A DNA stretch of 30,350 nucleotides from Sideroxydans sp. (GTDB lineage Bacteria > Pseudomonadota > Gammaproteobacteria > Burkholderiales > Gallionellaceae). Within the stretch, counting starts at the first letter, position 1. Each line of letters starts with the position of its first letter. The DNA is taken from contig JAVBYP010000074.1 of the NCBI GenBank assembly GCA_030823965.1, forward strand, positions 1 through 30,350, read 5' to 3'. Under the pieces are notes generated by a model. That model ran no database searches. It was not told the DNA's origin and saw only the letters and a program-made list of their open reading frames with translations. Positions 8,844 through 17,377 of this stretch are shown here, one piece after another. A program made the translations under genes and the position numbers.

Positions 8844-9160
8844 CGGCTACCTGCGCTGATCAATTCTCTAACGGTGGTGATGAGCTTATCTGCTACCACG
8901 CCCGAATTGACTTGGAAGCGACCTTCGGTGATCGCTTGTTTGATCTCGGCGACTTTCTTAGCATCCACGATAGGCGTGCTGGCGATGGAACCCTCCATGC
9001 TGCGTAATTGCGCCGTGGTCGAGCCGAGATGCACGCTCGTGCTGCTCTCGTTACTTGTGGCGCCAGACTTGCTGCCGTTTGGCTTGGCGGTCGTGCCACG
9101 CGCCGATGATTCACCGACTTTGGTGGACGGTAAGGGGTTGCTGGTCTTGTCGATCTTCAT
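8840..9160 (-). CDS. flgM: FlgM, anti-sigma-28 factor
   Basis: FlgM binds FliA and blocks late transcription until the finished hook exports it. The 106-residue protein starts MKIDKTSN. It has a long disordered Ser/Thr/Gly-rich N-terminal half typical of exported FlgM. The C-terminal sigma-binding half has VDAKKVAEIKQAITEGRFQV, a conserved FlgM motif, and an ending VADKLITTVRELI. The start at 9160 was chosen over an upstream in-frame ATG (9193) because AAGGAG lies 7 bases before it and because a sigma-28 promoter ends only about 30 bases further upstream. It is coupled to flgN by a 4-base overlap. Confidence 0.95.
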   Translation of the reverse strand: MKIDKTSNPLPSTKVGESSARGTTAKPNGSKSGATSNESSTSVHLGSTTAQLRSMEGSIASTPIVDAKKVAEIKQAITEGRFQVNSGVVADKLITTVRELISAGSR

Positions 9161-9195
9161 GGGGTGCTCCTTGTTCTTTGGTTCGATTGCCACCT

Positions 9196-9222
9196 ACATC
9201 GGCCATTTTCGCTAAAACTTTA
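9196..9222 (-). promoter_or_regulatory. Sigma-28 (FliA) promoter of flgMN
   Basis: On the minus strand, TAAAGTTT (-35; TAAA at 9219-9222) is followed by GCCGATGT (-10, 9196-9203) with exactly 15 bases between TAAA and GCC. The -35 octamer equals the enterobacterial consensus and the -10 matches 6 of 8. Transcription would start roughly 28 bases before the flgM ATG. This gives the expected late-class feedback in which FliA drives its own inhibitor. Confidence 0.85.
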
Positions 9223-9266
9223 ATCTCATCGCGATTTATACACCTACCCAAGCATTTACGGAACTC

Positions 9267-9953
9267 TCACAGCCGTACCTCAGCGCTGCCATCCTTGCTG
9301 GCGGTCGCGCTGACCACTTGACCTGAAGCCGTCTTGATACGGACCGCTTGGCCTTCGGTCGCATCGTTCAGGGCTTGGCCTTCACTGCTGACCACGAACC
9401 CATTTGCACGGGCGTATAGCCTGACGGTCTGTCCCTGCTTGATGACGAAGTCGGGGCGTAGCATGTCCGATCGCAACACCTGCCCAGCCCCGATGGCGAA
9501 TTTGAGCGTCTTACCGATGGCCTGTTCGGGGGCGGTGAGGATGCCTGGTTGTCCCAGCTCTCCGCTCTGCACGCTGAAGTCATCGGCACTCAAGACAAGA
9601 CCTTGAGACAAAGGGCGGTTAGCGACCAGTAAGTCTGCACTCACCTTGATGGTGGCCTGCACGAACACGCTCCAACCAGGTTTCTCATTACAGCGTACGC
9701 CGATGCTGGTCTTGCCGACCAGCTTGGCCCCATTCGGCATAAAGCCTTCGAGTGCAGTGCAGGCGGGGAGCAAGGTGCGCGGGTCGATGTTGGCGACTTG
9801 GATGCTGACTTTGCCCGGCATGCCGTGTGTCTGTGCTTGAGCGTAAGTGAGTGCTGTGTCACGGATGGTAGCGTGGTCTTGTTGGGGGGCGGCATATACC
9901 CCTCCTATCCAACATAGGCTCAACCAGAATAAGGATGTGCGTGTGTATCTCAT
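9267..9953 (-). CDS. flgA: FlgA, periplasmic P-ring assembly chaperone
   Basis: FlgA helps FlgI polymerise into the P-ring around the rod in the periplasm. The protein begins with a signal peptide (MRYTRTSLFWLSLCWIGG, likely cut near residue 22). It ends with the SAF/ChapFlgA domain: NRPLSQGLVLSADDF, LRSDMLRPDFVIKQGQTVRLYA and the final GQAVRIKTASGQVV, all typical of the family. Taken from 9953 it has 228 residues. An in-frame ATG at 9980 would add nine residues and weaken the signal peptide. Neither start has a good ribosome-binding site. It is divergent from flgB; the 144-bp space between them should hold both promoters, but no clear sigma-54 or sigma-28 site was found. Confidence 0.95.
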   Translation of the reverse strand: MRYTRTSLFWLSLCWIGGVYAAPQQDHATIRDTALTYAQAQTHGMPGKVSIQVANIDPRTLLPACTALEGFMPNGAKLVGKTSIGVRCNEKPGWSVFVQATIKVSADLLVANRPLSQGLVLSADDFSVQSGELGQPGILTAPEQAIGKTLKFAIGAGQVLRSDMLRPDFVIKQGQTVRLYARANGFVVSSEGQALNDATEGQAVRIKTASGQVVSATASKDGSAEVRL

Positions 9954-10097
9954 GCTCGCATTCTGTGCCGACCCACCCATTCCTAAGAGGCGAAATAAAA
10001 CAGGTTTTTGCCTTTAATCGAAAGATGGGGTGGTCTGGGGGAGTCCTACTATGCCATCCATCAGTAATGGTGTATCGCACAGTAGGAGGACGTAGAC

Positions 10098-10505
10098 ATG
10101 AGCAGCAGGATAGACGAAATGTTCAGGTTCCAGCAAACGGCATTGAATCTGCGTGCCGCGCGGCAGGAGTTGATCGCGTCCAATATCGCCAATGCAGATA
10201 CGCCTAACTATAAAGCGAAGGACATCAACTTTGCTAGCGCTTTGCAAGGTGCCTTAGCTGGGACGACCGAGAAATTGCCGATGACGGCTTCTGCTCCTGA
10301 CCATCTGCGTGGCAATGCTGGTGAGAGCGTGATGGGTGCTCCTGTTCAATATCGGGTCCCGTTGCAACCGAGTGCGGATGGCAACACGGTGGATATGGAT
10401 GTGGAGCGTGCGCAGTTCGCCGACAACGCCTTGCGTTACGAGGCCAGTGTGCGATTCATCAGCGGTAAAGGTAAAGACGTTCTAGATGCCCTGCAAGGGT
10501 TCTAG
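10098..10505 (+). CDS. flgB: FlgB, proximal rod protein
   Basis: FlgB forms the part of the rod nearest the MS-ring. The 135-residue protein has the rod-family N-terminal motif ([28 protein letters not shown]) and a C-terminal helix ([13 protein letters not shown]), with the variable middle expected for FlgB. AGGAGG at 10083-10088 lies 9 bases before the ATG. It is the first gene of the flgBCDEF unit, and flgC follows after 32 bases. Confidence 0.97.
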   Translation: MSSRIDEMFRFQQTALNLRAARQELIASNIANADTPNYKAKDINFASALQGALAGTTEKLPMTASAPDHLRGNAGESVMGAPVQYRVPLQPSADGNTVDMDVERAQFADNALRYEASVRFISGKGKDVLDALQGF

Positions 10506-10537
10506 ATAGATGCATTAAAGGATTAGGAGGAAACATC

Positions 10538-10942
10538 ATGTCCCTATTCAACATATTCAATATCTCTGGTTCTGGCATGACGGCGCAGTCGCAGCGTCTC
10601 AATGTGGTGGCGAGCAATCTCGCCAACGCAGAGAGTGCCACCGGACCGGACGGTAAGCCGTATCAGGCGAAGCAGGTGGTGTTCAGTACCGTGCCCACCC
10701 CAGGTCAAGTTGGTGAAGGCGTGAAGGTCGCTGCGGTGGTGGCGGATACCTCGCCTATGCGCGTGGTGTACGACCCCAAGCACCCGATGGCGAACGAACA
10801 AGGCTACGTCACTTTGCCGAACGTGAATCCAGTGGATGAGATGGTCAACATGATCTCTGCATCGCGCTCGTATCAGAACAATGTGGATGTGATGAACACA
10901 TCCAAATCGCTACTACTCAAGACGCTCACCATCGGTCAATAG
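10538..10942 (+). CDS. flgC: FlgC, proximal rod protein
   Basis: FlgC is a rod subunit polymerised beyond FlgB. It has 134 residues. The N-terminal rod motif is [25 protein letters not shown] and the C-terminal motif is [21 protein letters not shown], both standard for FlgC. AGGAGG stands 8 bases before the start. The length equals the family norm. The flgD start is 12 bases downstream. Confidence 0.97.
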   Translation: MSLFNIFNISGSGMTAQSQRLNVVASNLANAESATGPDGKPYQAKQVVFSTVPTPGQVGEGVKVAAVVADTSPMRVVYDPKHPMANEQGYVTLPNVNPVDEMVNMISASRSYQNNVDVMNTSKSLLLKTLTIGQ

Positions 10943-10953
10943 GAGAATAAATC

Positions 10954-11619
10954 ATGGTAACCGGAGTCCAAAACAGCACTTCCACCGCAGCAGCACAGGC
11001 CACCGCCGCATCTTCTGCGGCAGCTGAGATGGGAGCGACGCAAGACCGTTTCCTCAAGCTCTTGGTCACGCAGATGCAGAATCAAGATCCGCTCAATCCG
11101 ATGGATAACGCGCAAGTCACTTCGCAGATGGCGCAACTCTCTACCGTGACGGGTATAGATAAATTGAATTCTACGGTCGAATCTTTGAGTGCCAGCATGT
11201 TGGCTTCTCAATCCTTATCCGCAGTCTCCATGATCGGCCATCCAGTGTTGGTGGCTGGGACGCAGATCGATCTTTTGAATGGTCAGGGGGATGCAGCGGT
11301 CGAGTTGACTCAGCCTGTCGATAATCTCAAGGTCAGTATCAGCGACGCCTCTGGCAAAGTCGTACGTTCTTTGAATCTGGGGGCGCAAAAGAGTGGGTTT
11401 GCGAATATCCAGTGGGATGGACGCACTGATTCTGGCGCGATGGCGACGGACGGAAAATATTCTTTCAGCGCCGAATCGACACTGGGCGGCAAGAAGAGTG
11501 ATGCGACGACACTGTCGTATGGGATGGTGAATAGCGTGGCGCAATCGCAGAACGGGGTCACGGTGAATGTTGGTCAGCTGGGCGAAATCAGCCTGAATTC
11601 AATCAAGAAAATTTTGTAA
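10954..11619 (+). CDS. flgD: FlgD, hook-cap (hook assembly scaffold) protein
   Basis: FlgD caps the growing hook and allows FlgE subunits to assemble. The 221-residue product has an Ala/Ser/Thr-rich start and the conserved block QDRFLKLLVTQMQNQDPLNP with TSQMAQLSTVTGI after it. A Tudor/FlgD-Ig-like region follows (VSISDASGKVVRSLNLGAQ, with IQWDGRTDSG). The order and motifs fit FlgD well. A ribosome-binding site (AGGAGAA) lies just upstream, and flgE follows after 13 bases. Confidence 0.97.
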   Translation: MVTGVQNSTSTAAAQATAASSAAAEMGATQDRFLKLLVTQMQNQDPLNPMDNAQVTSQMAQLSTVTGIDKLNSTVESLSASMLASQSLSAVSMIGHPVLVAGTQIDLLNGQGDAAVELTQPVDNLKVSISDASGKVVRSLNLGAQKSGFANIQWDGRTDSGAMATDGKYSFSAESTLGGKKSDATTLSYGMVNSVAQSQNGVTVNVGQLGEISLNSIKKIL

Positions 11620-11632
11620 CAAGGAGAAGATC

Positions 11633-12853
11633 ATGGGTTTCCAACAAGGACTAAGTGGCTTAAATGCAGCATCCAAGAATCTAGACGTGATCGGCAATAA
11701 CGTTGCCAATGCGAGCACGGTAGGCTTCAAAGGTGCACAGGCGCAATTCGCCGATGTCTATGCGAGCTCTATGGGAGGAGCCAATCAGGCAGGTATCGGT
11801 GTGCGCGTATCCACCATCGCCCAGCAATTCACCCAAGGCAACATCACGACCACCAATAACTCATTGGATATGGCAGTGAGCGGGAATGGCTTTTTCCGGT
11901 TGAGTAACAACGGTGCGATCTCATACACTCGCAATGGTCAGTTCCAGATGGATAAACTCGGGTATATCGTTACCAGCCAAGGCTATCGCTTGACAGGATT
12001 CTTGCCCAATGCGGCAGGCGCGATCGTTGCGACCGCACCTGCCGACTTGCAGATCTCTACCGCAGATCTGATGCCGAGCCCTACAGTGAATATCACTGCA
12101 GGACTTAATCTTGATTCTAGATCAGCCGTTCCTGCAGTGGCACCGTTCGATCCGGCGAATTCTCTGACATTCAACAACTCCACATCGATGACGGTCTATG
12201 ACAGTCTGGGTAGTAGTCACGTGGCATCGCTCTATTTCGCGAATACAGCGCCCAATACCTGGGATGCATGGTTGACTGTCGACGGTGTGCAGGTGGGTGC
12301 GGTCCCATTAGCGCAGATGGAGTTTGGTACTAATGGTGTTTTGTCTCTAGTGAATGGCTTACCTGTGGCTGCCGTAGTATCTGATTTCTTCACGCCAGCC
12401 GGTGCTGCACTACAGTCACTGTCCTTTGATTTTGCTTCAACCTCGCAGTTCGGTGGGATCTTTGGCGTCAACTCCTTATCCCAAGATGGATATACCTCAG
12501 GCCGTCTCACTGGATTCACTACGGGGGCGGACGGCATGGTCACAGGACGTTATTCCAATGGACAAGCCAAGACATTGGGGCAAGTCGTGTTGTCCAACTT
12601 TAGCAATCCCCAAGGATTGCAACCCATGGGCGCCAATAACTGGGGCGAAACCTCCACTTCTGGTACACCATTGGTGGGCGCGCCAGGTTCATCTAGCTTG
12701 GGTCTGTTGCAGACTTCCGCTGTAGAAGATTCCAATGTCGACTTGACGGCGGAGTTGGTGAACATGATCACTGCGCAGCGTGTATATCAGGCCAATGCGC
12801 AGTCGGTAAAGACACAAGATCAAGTGTTGCAGACCATCGTCAACTTGCGCTGA
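11633..12853 (+). CDS. flgE: FlgE, hook protein
   Basis: FlgE polymerises into the hook, the universal joint outside the cell. It has 406 residues. The N-terminal motif is GLNAASKNLDVIGNNVANASTVG, the D1 region has the usual NNSLDMAVSGNGFF, and the C-terminal helix contains VDLTAELVNMITAQRVYQAN. Length is typical for the shorter hook proteins. AAGGAG lies 8 bases before the ATG. The middle domains are the least conserved part, as expected for the surface of the hook. Confidence 0.97.
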   Translation: MGFQQGLSGLNAASKNLDVIGNNVANASTVGFKGAQAQFADVYASSMGGANQAGIGVRVSTIAQQFTQGNITTTNNSLDMAVSGNGFFRLSNNGAISYTRNGQFQMDKLGYIVTSQGYRLTGFLPNAAGAIVATAPADLQISTADLMPSPTVNITAGLNLDSRSAVPAVAPFDPANSLTFNNSTSMTVYDSLGSSHVASLYFANTAPNTWDAWLTVDGVQVGAVPLAQMEFGTNGVLSLVNGLPVAAVVSDFFTPAGAALQSLSFDFASTSQFGGIFGVNSLSQDGYTSGRLTGFTTGADGMVTGRYSNGQAKTLGQVVLSNFSNPQGLQPMGANNWGETSTSGTPLVGAPGSSSLGLLQTSAVEDSNVDLTAELVNMITAQRVYQANAQSVKTQDQVLQTIVNLR

Positions 12854-12886
12854 TCCTAGTTCCTAGATCCTCTTAAGGAGAACGAC

Positions 12887-13630
12887 ATGGACAGACTGAT
12901 CTACACCGCCATGACCGGCGCTTCGCACATCCTGCAACAGCAGGCATCGGTGTCGCAGAATCTGGCGAACACCAACACGCCGGGTTTTCGTGCGGCCATC
13001 GATACTTTTCGTGCCGTACCGATACAAGGTGAAGGATTGCCCACGCGCACCTTCGTAGTGGATTCGACAGCCGGGGCGGACTTCACGCCCGGTGGTCTGC
13101 AACAGACGGGGCGTGTGCTCGATGTCGGCGTCGATGGTAAGGGTTGGATCGCAGTGCAGGACAGCAAGGGCAACGAGGCATACACGCGCAACGGCAGTTT
13201 CCAAGTGTTGCCCAACGGCATCTTGCAGACACGTAGTGGTTTGAACGTGTTGGGTGATGCGGGACCTTTGACCATCCCTCCCGATACGGAAGTCTCCATC
13301 GCAAAAGATGGCACTATCTCCACGGTTCCCAGCACCAGTCAAAAAGCGGGTGTGGTGGTGGTGGGGCGCATCAAATTGACCAACCCGCCCGAAGCGCAGA
13401 TGGTGCGTGGCGAAGACGGATTGTTCAGGACGCGTGACGGCAATCCCGCAGATGCCGACGCGAAAGTGACCGTCGTGTCAGGCCACCTTGAGAGTAGCAA
13501 CGTGAATTCAGTGGAGGCGATGGTCAACATGATCTCGCTGGCACGCCAATTCGATACGCAGATGAAGTTGCTACAGCACGCCGACGCTAACGCAAAACAA
13601 GCTAGCTCTCTCCTCAATATCAACGCATGA
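12887..13630 (+). CDS. flgF: FlgF, proximal rod protein
   Basis: FlgF is a rod subunit that links FlgC-type rod to the distal rod FlgG. The 247-residue protein starts MDRLIYTAMTGASHILQQQ. It has LANTNTPGFRAAIDTFRAV in the N-terminal domain and SVEAMVNMISLARQFDTQMK near the C-terminus; the latter ending is typical of FlgF rather than FlgG. AAGGAGAA precedes the ATG. It appears to be the last gene of the flgBCDEF unit, since a 141-bp gap with a hairpin follows. Confidence 0.96.
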   Translation: MDRLIYTAMTGASHILQQQASVSQNLANTNTPGFRAAIDTFRAVPIQGEGLPTRTFVVDSTAGADFTPGGLQQTGRVLDVGVDGKGWIAVQDSKGNEAYTRNGSFQVLPNGILQTRSGLNVLGDAGPLTIPPDTEVSIAKDGTISTVPSTSQKAGVVVVGRIKLTNPPEAQMVRGEDGLFRTRDGNPADADAKVTVVSGHLESSNVNSVEAMVNMISLARQFDTQMKLLQHADANAKQASSLLNINA

Positions 13631-13665
13631 TCTCAGTAGGTGGGGAAATACTTTCCCCGCTGAGA
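13631..13665 (+). other. Hairpin in the flgF-flgG gap, possible attenuator or mRNA-processing site
   Basis: The stem GGGGAAA (13642-13648) / TTTCCCC (13652-13658) with loop TAC is nested within a second pairing TCTCAG (13631-13636) / CTGAGA (13660-13665). It starts immediately after the flgF stop codon. There is no T-run afterwards, so full termination is not indicated. It may reduce read-through or protect the upstream mRNA end. Confidence 0.45.
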
Positions 13666-13709
13666 ACAAAATCTCAAATTGAATCGTTTTTCCATCAGTG
13701 TTCTACGGA

Positions 13710-13725
13710 TGGTTCTCCATTAGCT
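13710..13725 (+). promoter_or_regulatory. Possible sigma-54-type promoter of flgG
   Basis: TGGTTCTCCATTAGCT has the essential GG and GC dinucleotides at the exact 10-base spacing of sigma-54 promoters and lies 46 bases before the flgG start. It departs from the TGGCAC-N5-TTGC consensus at three bases (TT for CA, TA for TT). The long flgF-flgG gap supports a separate promoter. This is a weak match and could be chance. Confidence 0.3.
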
Positions 13726-13771
13726 TAGGTATCGTGTCAATCAAGCAAAAGTCACTTGAAAGGACACGATC

Positions 13772-14554
13772 ATGATTCGCTCACTCTGGATATCCAAGAC
13801 TGGACTCGAAGCTCAACAGACGCAGATGGATGTGGTGTCCAATAATCTAGCGAACGTGAGCACGACGGGTTTCAAGCGTTCCCGTGCGGTATTCGAAGAC
13901 TTGCTGTATCAGAACCTGCGCCAACCGGGCGCTCAATCTTCTCAACAGACGCAAGTGCCATCTGGCTTGCAGATCGGCACCGGCGTACGTCCTGTCGCGG
14001 CAGAGCGCATCCATACGCAAGGCAATCTGCAACAGACCAGTAACAAGTTGGATATGGCGATCCAAGGTTCTGGATTCTTCCAAGTGCTGATGCCGGATGG
14101 CACCACGGCCTACACGCGCGACGGCTCTTTCCAGACCGACAATCAAGGGCAACTCGTCACCTCGAATGGCTATGTCGTGCAACCAGCGATGACCATCCCT
14201 GCGAATGCAACGTCGGTGACTGTGGGTATGGACGGTGTAGTGACGATCACGCAGGCAGGTGTCGCAGCACCGGTGCAAGTCGGCAGTATGCAACTGGCGA
14301 CCTTCATCAATCCGGCTGGCTTGGAGAGCATGGGGCAGAACCTGTATCTGGAAAGTGCATCATCGGGTACGCCGAGTACCAATGTTCCAGGAACGAATGG
14401 CACGGGTTCGATCAGCCAAGGTTATGTCGAGACATCCAACGTGAACGTGGTGGAAGAGCTGGTGAACATGATCCAGACGCAACGTGCGTATGAGATCAAC
14501 TCCAAAGCCATCACCACATCGGATCAGATGCTGCAAAAACTATCGCAGATCTAG
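13772..14554 (+). CDS. flgG: FlgG, distal rod protein
   Basis: FlgG builds the distal rod that crosses the periplasm through the P- and L-rings. The 260-residue length is exactly typical. The N-terminal block [20 protein letters not shown] is followed by [20 protein letters not shown], which is characteristic of FlgG. The core has [15 protein letters not shown] and the C-terminus has [26 protein letters not shown] lies upstream at a suitable distance. It begins the flgGHIJ group; flgH follows after about 10 bases. Confidence 0.98.
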   Translation: MIRSLWISKTGLEAQQTQMDVVSNNLANVSTTGFKRSRAVFEDLLYQNLRQPGAQSSQQTQVPSGLQIGTGVRPVAAERIHTQGNLQQTSNKLDMAIQGSGFFQVLMPDGTTAYTRDGSFQTDNQGQLVTSNGYVVQPAMTIPANATSVTVGMDGVVTITQAGVAAPVQVGSMQLATFINPAGLESMGQNLYLESASSGTPSTNVPGTNGTGSISQGYVETSNVNVVEELVNMIQTQRAYEINSKAITTSDQMLQKLSQI

Positions 14555-14564
14555 TGAGGAAATG

Positions 14565-15209
14565 ATGGGAGCCATCCTTAAAACATTGGTCATTTTCGCA
14601 GCAGCTACCGCGCTGACAGCCTGCGTGCCGACCACCAATATCAAAGAGCCATTGAGTGTGCGTCCAGCAGCTAAGCCGGTCGTTGCCGCACCCGCGAATG
14701 GCGCGATCTTCCAAGCAGGGGTGAACGACAGACCCTTGTTCGAAGACCGTCGTGCGCGCCATGTGGGTGACACACTCACCATCACCATCGTCGAGGCTAC
14801 TTCGGCTTCAGGAAAGTCGGGTACCGCGACAGAGAATTCGGGTAGTTTGGCGATCACCACACCTGCGATGCCAGGGGGCGCGTCGGGTTCCAACAGTGTG
14901 AAATCTGCCAACAAGACCGATGCATCTGGCACTAACACCTTCACAGGCACACTGACTTCCACCGTAACGGAAGTGTTGCCCAACGGCAATCTGCGTGTGG
15001 CTGGTGAGAAGCAAGTCAGCATCCGTTATACCAACGAATACGTGCGCTTCTCGGGTGTGGTCAATCCAGTGGATATCACCTCCACCAATAGCGTGCCTTC
15101 CACCAAGGTCGCAGATGTGCATCTGGAATACAAAGGTGCGGTCGGTCTGAGTGGTTCGGATGTGACCAGCATGTTCGCGCGCATCTTCACCACGGTGCTG
15201 CCGTTCTAG
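14565..15209 (+). CDS. flgH: FlgH, outer-membrane L-ring lipoprotein
   Basis: FlgH forms the L-ring bushing in the outer membrane. Starting at ATG 14565 the 214-residue protein has a lipoprotein signal (MGAILKTLVIFAAATALTAC) with lipobox LTAC and lipidated Cys20. It continues with family motifs LFEDRRARHVGDTLTITIVE, LPNGNLRVAGEKQ and the RFSGVVNPVDI block. Two adjacent ATG codons (14562, 14565) are possible; 14565 has better spacing to the GAGGA just upstream. A longer in-frame opening overlapping flgG has no signal peptide and is not used. Confidence 0.96.
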   Translation: MGAILKTLVIFAAATALTACVPTTNIKEPLSVRPAAKPVVAAPANGAIFQAGVNDRPLFEDRRARHVGDTLTITIVEATSASGKSGTATENSGSLAITTPAMPGGASGSNSVKSANKTDASGTNTFTGTLTSTVTEVLPNGNLRVAGEKQVSIRYTNEYVRFSGVVNPVDITSTNSVPSTKVADVHLEYKGAVGLSGSDVTSMFARIFTTVLPF

Positions 15210-15220
15210 GAGTACTAAAG

Positions 15221-16327
15221 ATGAAAACTTTCCTCAAGTTCATTCTCGCTACGCTCATCACACTCTTCACGTTGAACGTATATGCCGAACGCATCAAAGA
15301 CCTCGCCAGTGTGCAAGGAGTGCGTGAGAACCAGTTGCTCGGTTACGGCTTGGTCGTTGGTTTGGATGGCAGTGGTGACCAGACCACGCAGACACCCTTC
15401 ACCGTACAGAGCACAGTCACCATGCTGGCGCAGATGGGCGTGACCTTGCCTCCGGGCATCAGCTTGCAACTCAAGAATGTGGCCGCAGTGACTGTGACTG
15501 CCTCTTTGCCCGCTTTCTCGCGCCCCGGTCAAACCATAGACATCACGGTGTCGTCCATCGGTAACGCCAAGAGTCTGCGCGGCGGTACTTTGTTGATGAC
15601 GCCGCTCAAAGGTGCTGACGGTCAGGTGTATGCCATGGCACAAGGTAATCTGTTGGTCAGTGGTGCAGGTGCGGCAGCGGGTGGCTCTAAGACTCAGGTG
15701 AATCATCTGAGTGTCGGACGTATCCCTGCGGGTGCGACGGTGGAGCGTGCCGTTGCGACCGATCTGGGACGTGGCGATCACATCTATCTTCAGTTGAACA
15801 CGGCAGATTTCACGACGGCAGCACGTATGGCCGATGCCATCAATCGCGATATCTCACCAGATGCTGAGATCGCGGAGGCTCTCGATTCACGCACCATCCA
15901 AGTGTCCGCCCCTGCAGGTAATGCGCGCGTGACATTCTTGTCGCGTGTCGAGAACGTATTGGTGAACGTGGCGGCAGGGAGTGCGAAAGTCATCATCAAT
16001 GCGCGCACCGGTTCGGTGGTGATGAATCAGAACGTCGCGCTGGATGAGTGCGCTGTGGCGCACGGCAATCTAACGGTCGTCATCAGCGCTGACAACGCAG
16101 TGAGCCAGCCGAATGCTTTGGCTGGAGGGGATACGGCAACAGCGACCAATGCCACTGTCGACATCAAAGCTGATCCCGGAAATCTGCTGAAACTGAAACG
16201 TGGTGTGGCATTAGGTGATGTGGTGAAGGCGCTCAATTCCATCGGGGCTACACCGCAAGACATGCTGGCCATCCTGCAAGCGATGAAAGCTTCAGGTGCG
16301 TTACGTGCAGACTTGGAAGTGATCTAA
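15221..16327 (+). CDS. flgI: FlgI, periplasmic P-ring protein
   Basis: FlgI assembles into the P-ring in the peptidoglycan layer with help from FlgA. It has 368 residues, the usual length. A Sec signal peptide ends near Ala22 (LFTLNVYA followed by ERIKDLASVQG). The family motifs QLLGYGLVVGLDGSGDQT, MGVTLPPG, LKNVAAVTVTASLPAF and GQTIDITVSSIGNAKSLRGG are all present. The C-terminal end LAILQAMKASGALRADLEVI is typical. It is 11 bases after flgH and 10 bases before flgJ. Confidence 0.98.
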   Translation: MKTFLKFILATLITLFTLNVYAERIKDLASVQGVRENQLLGYGLVVGLDGSGDQTTQTPFTVQSTVTMLAQMGVTLPPGISLQLKNVAAVTVTASLPAFSRPGQTIDITVSSIGNAKSLRGGTLLMTPLKGADGQVYAMAQGNLLVSGAGAAAGGSKTQVNHLSVGRIPAGATVERAVATDLGRGDHIYLQLNTADFTTAARMADAINRDISPDAEIAEALDSRTIQVSAPAGNARVTFLSRVENVLVNVAAGSAKVIINARTGSVVMNQNVALDECAVAHGNLTVVISADNAVSQPNALAGGDTATATNATVDIKADPGNLLKLKRGVALGDVVKALNSIGATPQDMLAILQAMKASGALRADLEVI

Positions 16328-16337
16328 AGGAACCATC

Positions 16338-17162
16338 GTGGCTATCACTCCTAACAACATCAGCAATCTAGCTTCGGATGCGCAGTCGCTCGATAAACTG
16401 CGTTACGAAGCCAAACAGTCGCCTGACAAGGCGCTCAAGGTCGCCGCACAACAGTTCGAGATGGTGTTCCTCAACATGATGTTGAAGACCATGCGCGAAG
16501 CGACGCCGCAAGACGGTGTGATGGATAGTGAGCAGACCAAGATGTTCACAGGCATGTTGGATCAACAGTTGGCACAAGAGATGTCCACGCGCGGCGTCGG
16601 CTTGGCGGATGTGATGGTGCGTCAACTCAGTCGCACCTTGCCTAATGCGGCGGCCGCACCTGTGACATCGAATGTGAACAGTGTGCCTTCTGCCTACAAC
16701 ACCGACACACAACAATCCTTCGTAGATCGTCTACAGCCTCATGCACAAGCAGCCAGCCGCACCACCGGTATCCCCGCGCATCTGATCTTGGGGCAAGCAG
16801 CTTTGGAAAGCGGATGGGGTAAACGTGAGATCAAGATGGCCGATGGCAGTTCTAGCTTCAACTTGTTCGGCGTGAAAGCCGGCAAAGGTTGGAATGGCAA
16901 AGTGGCTGAGATCACCACCACCGAATATACGAATGGCGTGGCACACAAACAGACCGAACGCTTCCGTGCCTATGGCTCCTACACAGAAGCCTTCCAAGAC
17001 TACGCCAAACTATTGAGCGATAACCCGCGCTACGCCGCCGTGATGGGGCAGGAAGGCGCGCAGGGATTTGCGCAGGAATTACAAAAGGCGGGTTATGCCA
17101 CCGATCCCAACTACGCGGACAAGTTGGTCAAGGTCATTGGGAGTGTGAGCGCTAGAGCCTAA
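16338..17162 (+). CDS. flgJ: FlgJ, rod-cap protein fused to peptidoglycan glucosaminidase
   Basis: FlgJ caps the growing rod and cuts peptidoglycan to let it pass. The 274-residue protein has both domains of the beta/gammaproteobacterial type. The N-terminal rod-binding region includes VAAQQFEMVFLNMMLKTMRE. A Ser/Pro-rich linker (residues 105-130) follows, then a glucosaminidase domain with HLILGQAALESGWGK, where Glu157 is the likely catalytic acid. The start is GTG at 16338, supported by AAAGGAA 5-6 bases upstream; no nearer ATG exists. It is the last gene before the 215-bp gap containing the flgK promoter. Confidence 0.97.
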   Translation: MAITPNNISNLASDAQSLDKLRYEAKQSPDKALKVAAQQFEMVFLNMMLKTMREATPQDGVMDSEQTKMFTGMLDQQLAQEMSTRGVGLADVMVRQLSRTLPNAAAAPVTSNVNSVPSAYNTDTQQSFVDRLQPHAQAASRTTGIPAHLILGQAALESGWGKREIKMADGSSSFNLFGVKAGKGWNGKVAEITTTEYTNGVAHKQTERFRAYGSYTEAFQDYAKLLSDNPRYAAVMGQEGAQGFAQELQKAGYATDPNYADKLVKVIGSVSARA

Positions 17163-17257
17163 TGAGCAATCAGATCTAGTACGAGTCACCCCTATCCCCC
17201 TGGTGAAGGAAGGGACTGTCAGCGAATCGAACGATCTGGGTTAAAAGCAGTGCCCTA

Positions 17258-17284
17258 TAAAGTTTTATCCAAACTTGCCGATAC
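17258..17284 (+). promoter_or_regulatory. Sigma-28 (FliA) promoter of flgKL
   Basis: TAAAGTTT (TAAA at 17258-17261) is followed after exactly 15 bases by GCCGATAC (17277-17284), matching the sigma-28 consensus TAAAGTTT-N11-GCCGATAA at 15 of 16 fixed positions. It lies about 93 bases before the flgK start in the 215-bp flgJ-flgK gap. It places flgKL under FliA and therefore FlgM control. Confidence 0.9.
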
Positions 17285-17377
17285 ACCAGCCGTAGGGCGC
17301 AGTTTGGAAATCGCCTTCCTCGTTCATCTTCTTGCCGCTGGGTGAGAGAAACGGGGTAAAGGTGTAAGGAGAATCAA

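Noticed and set aside
10014..10097. Sigma-54 promoter before flgB
   Set aside because: The best GG/GC pair in the G-rich stretch is spaced by 11 or more bases instead of 10, and no TTGC-like -12 element is present.
14484..14564. Longer in-frame start for flgH overlapping flgG
   Set aside because: It would place basic residues before a clear lipoprotein signal peptide, and no ribosome-binding site supports it.
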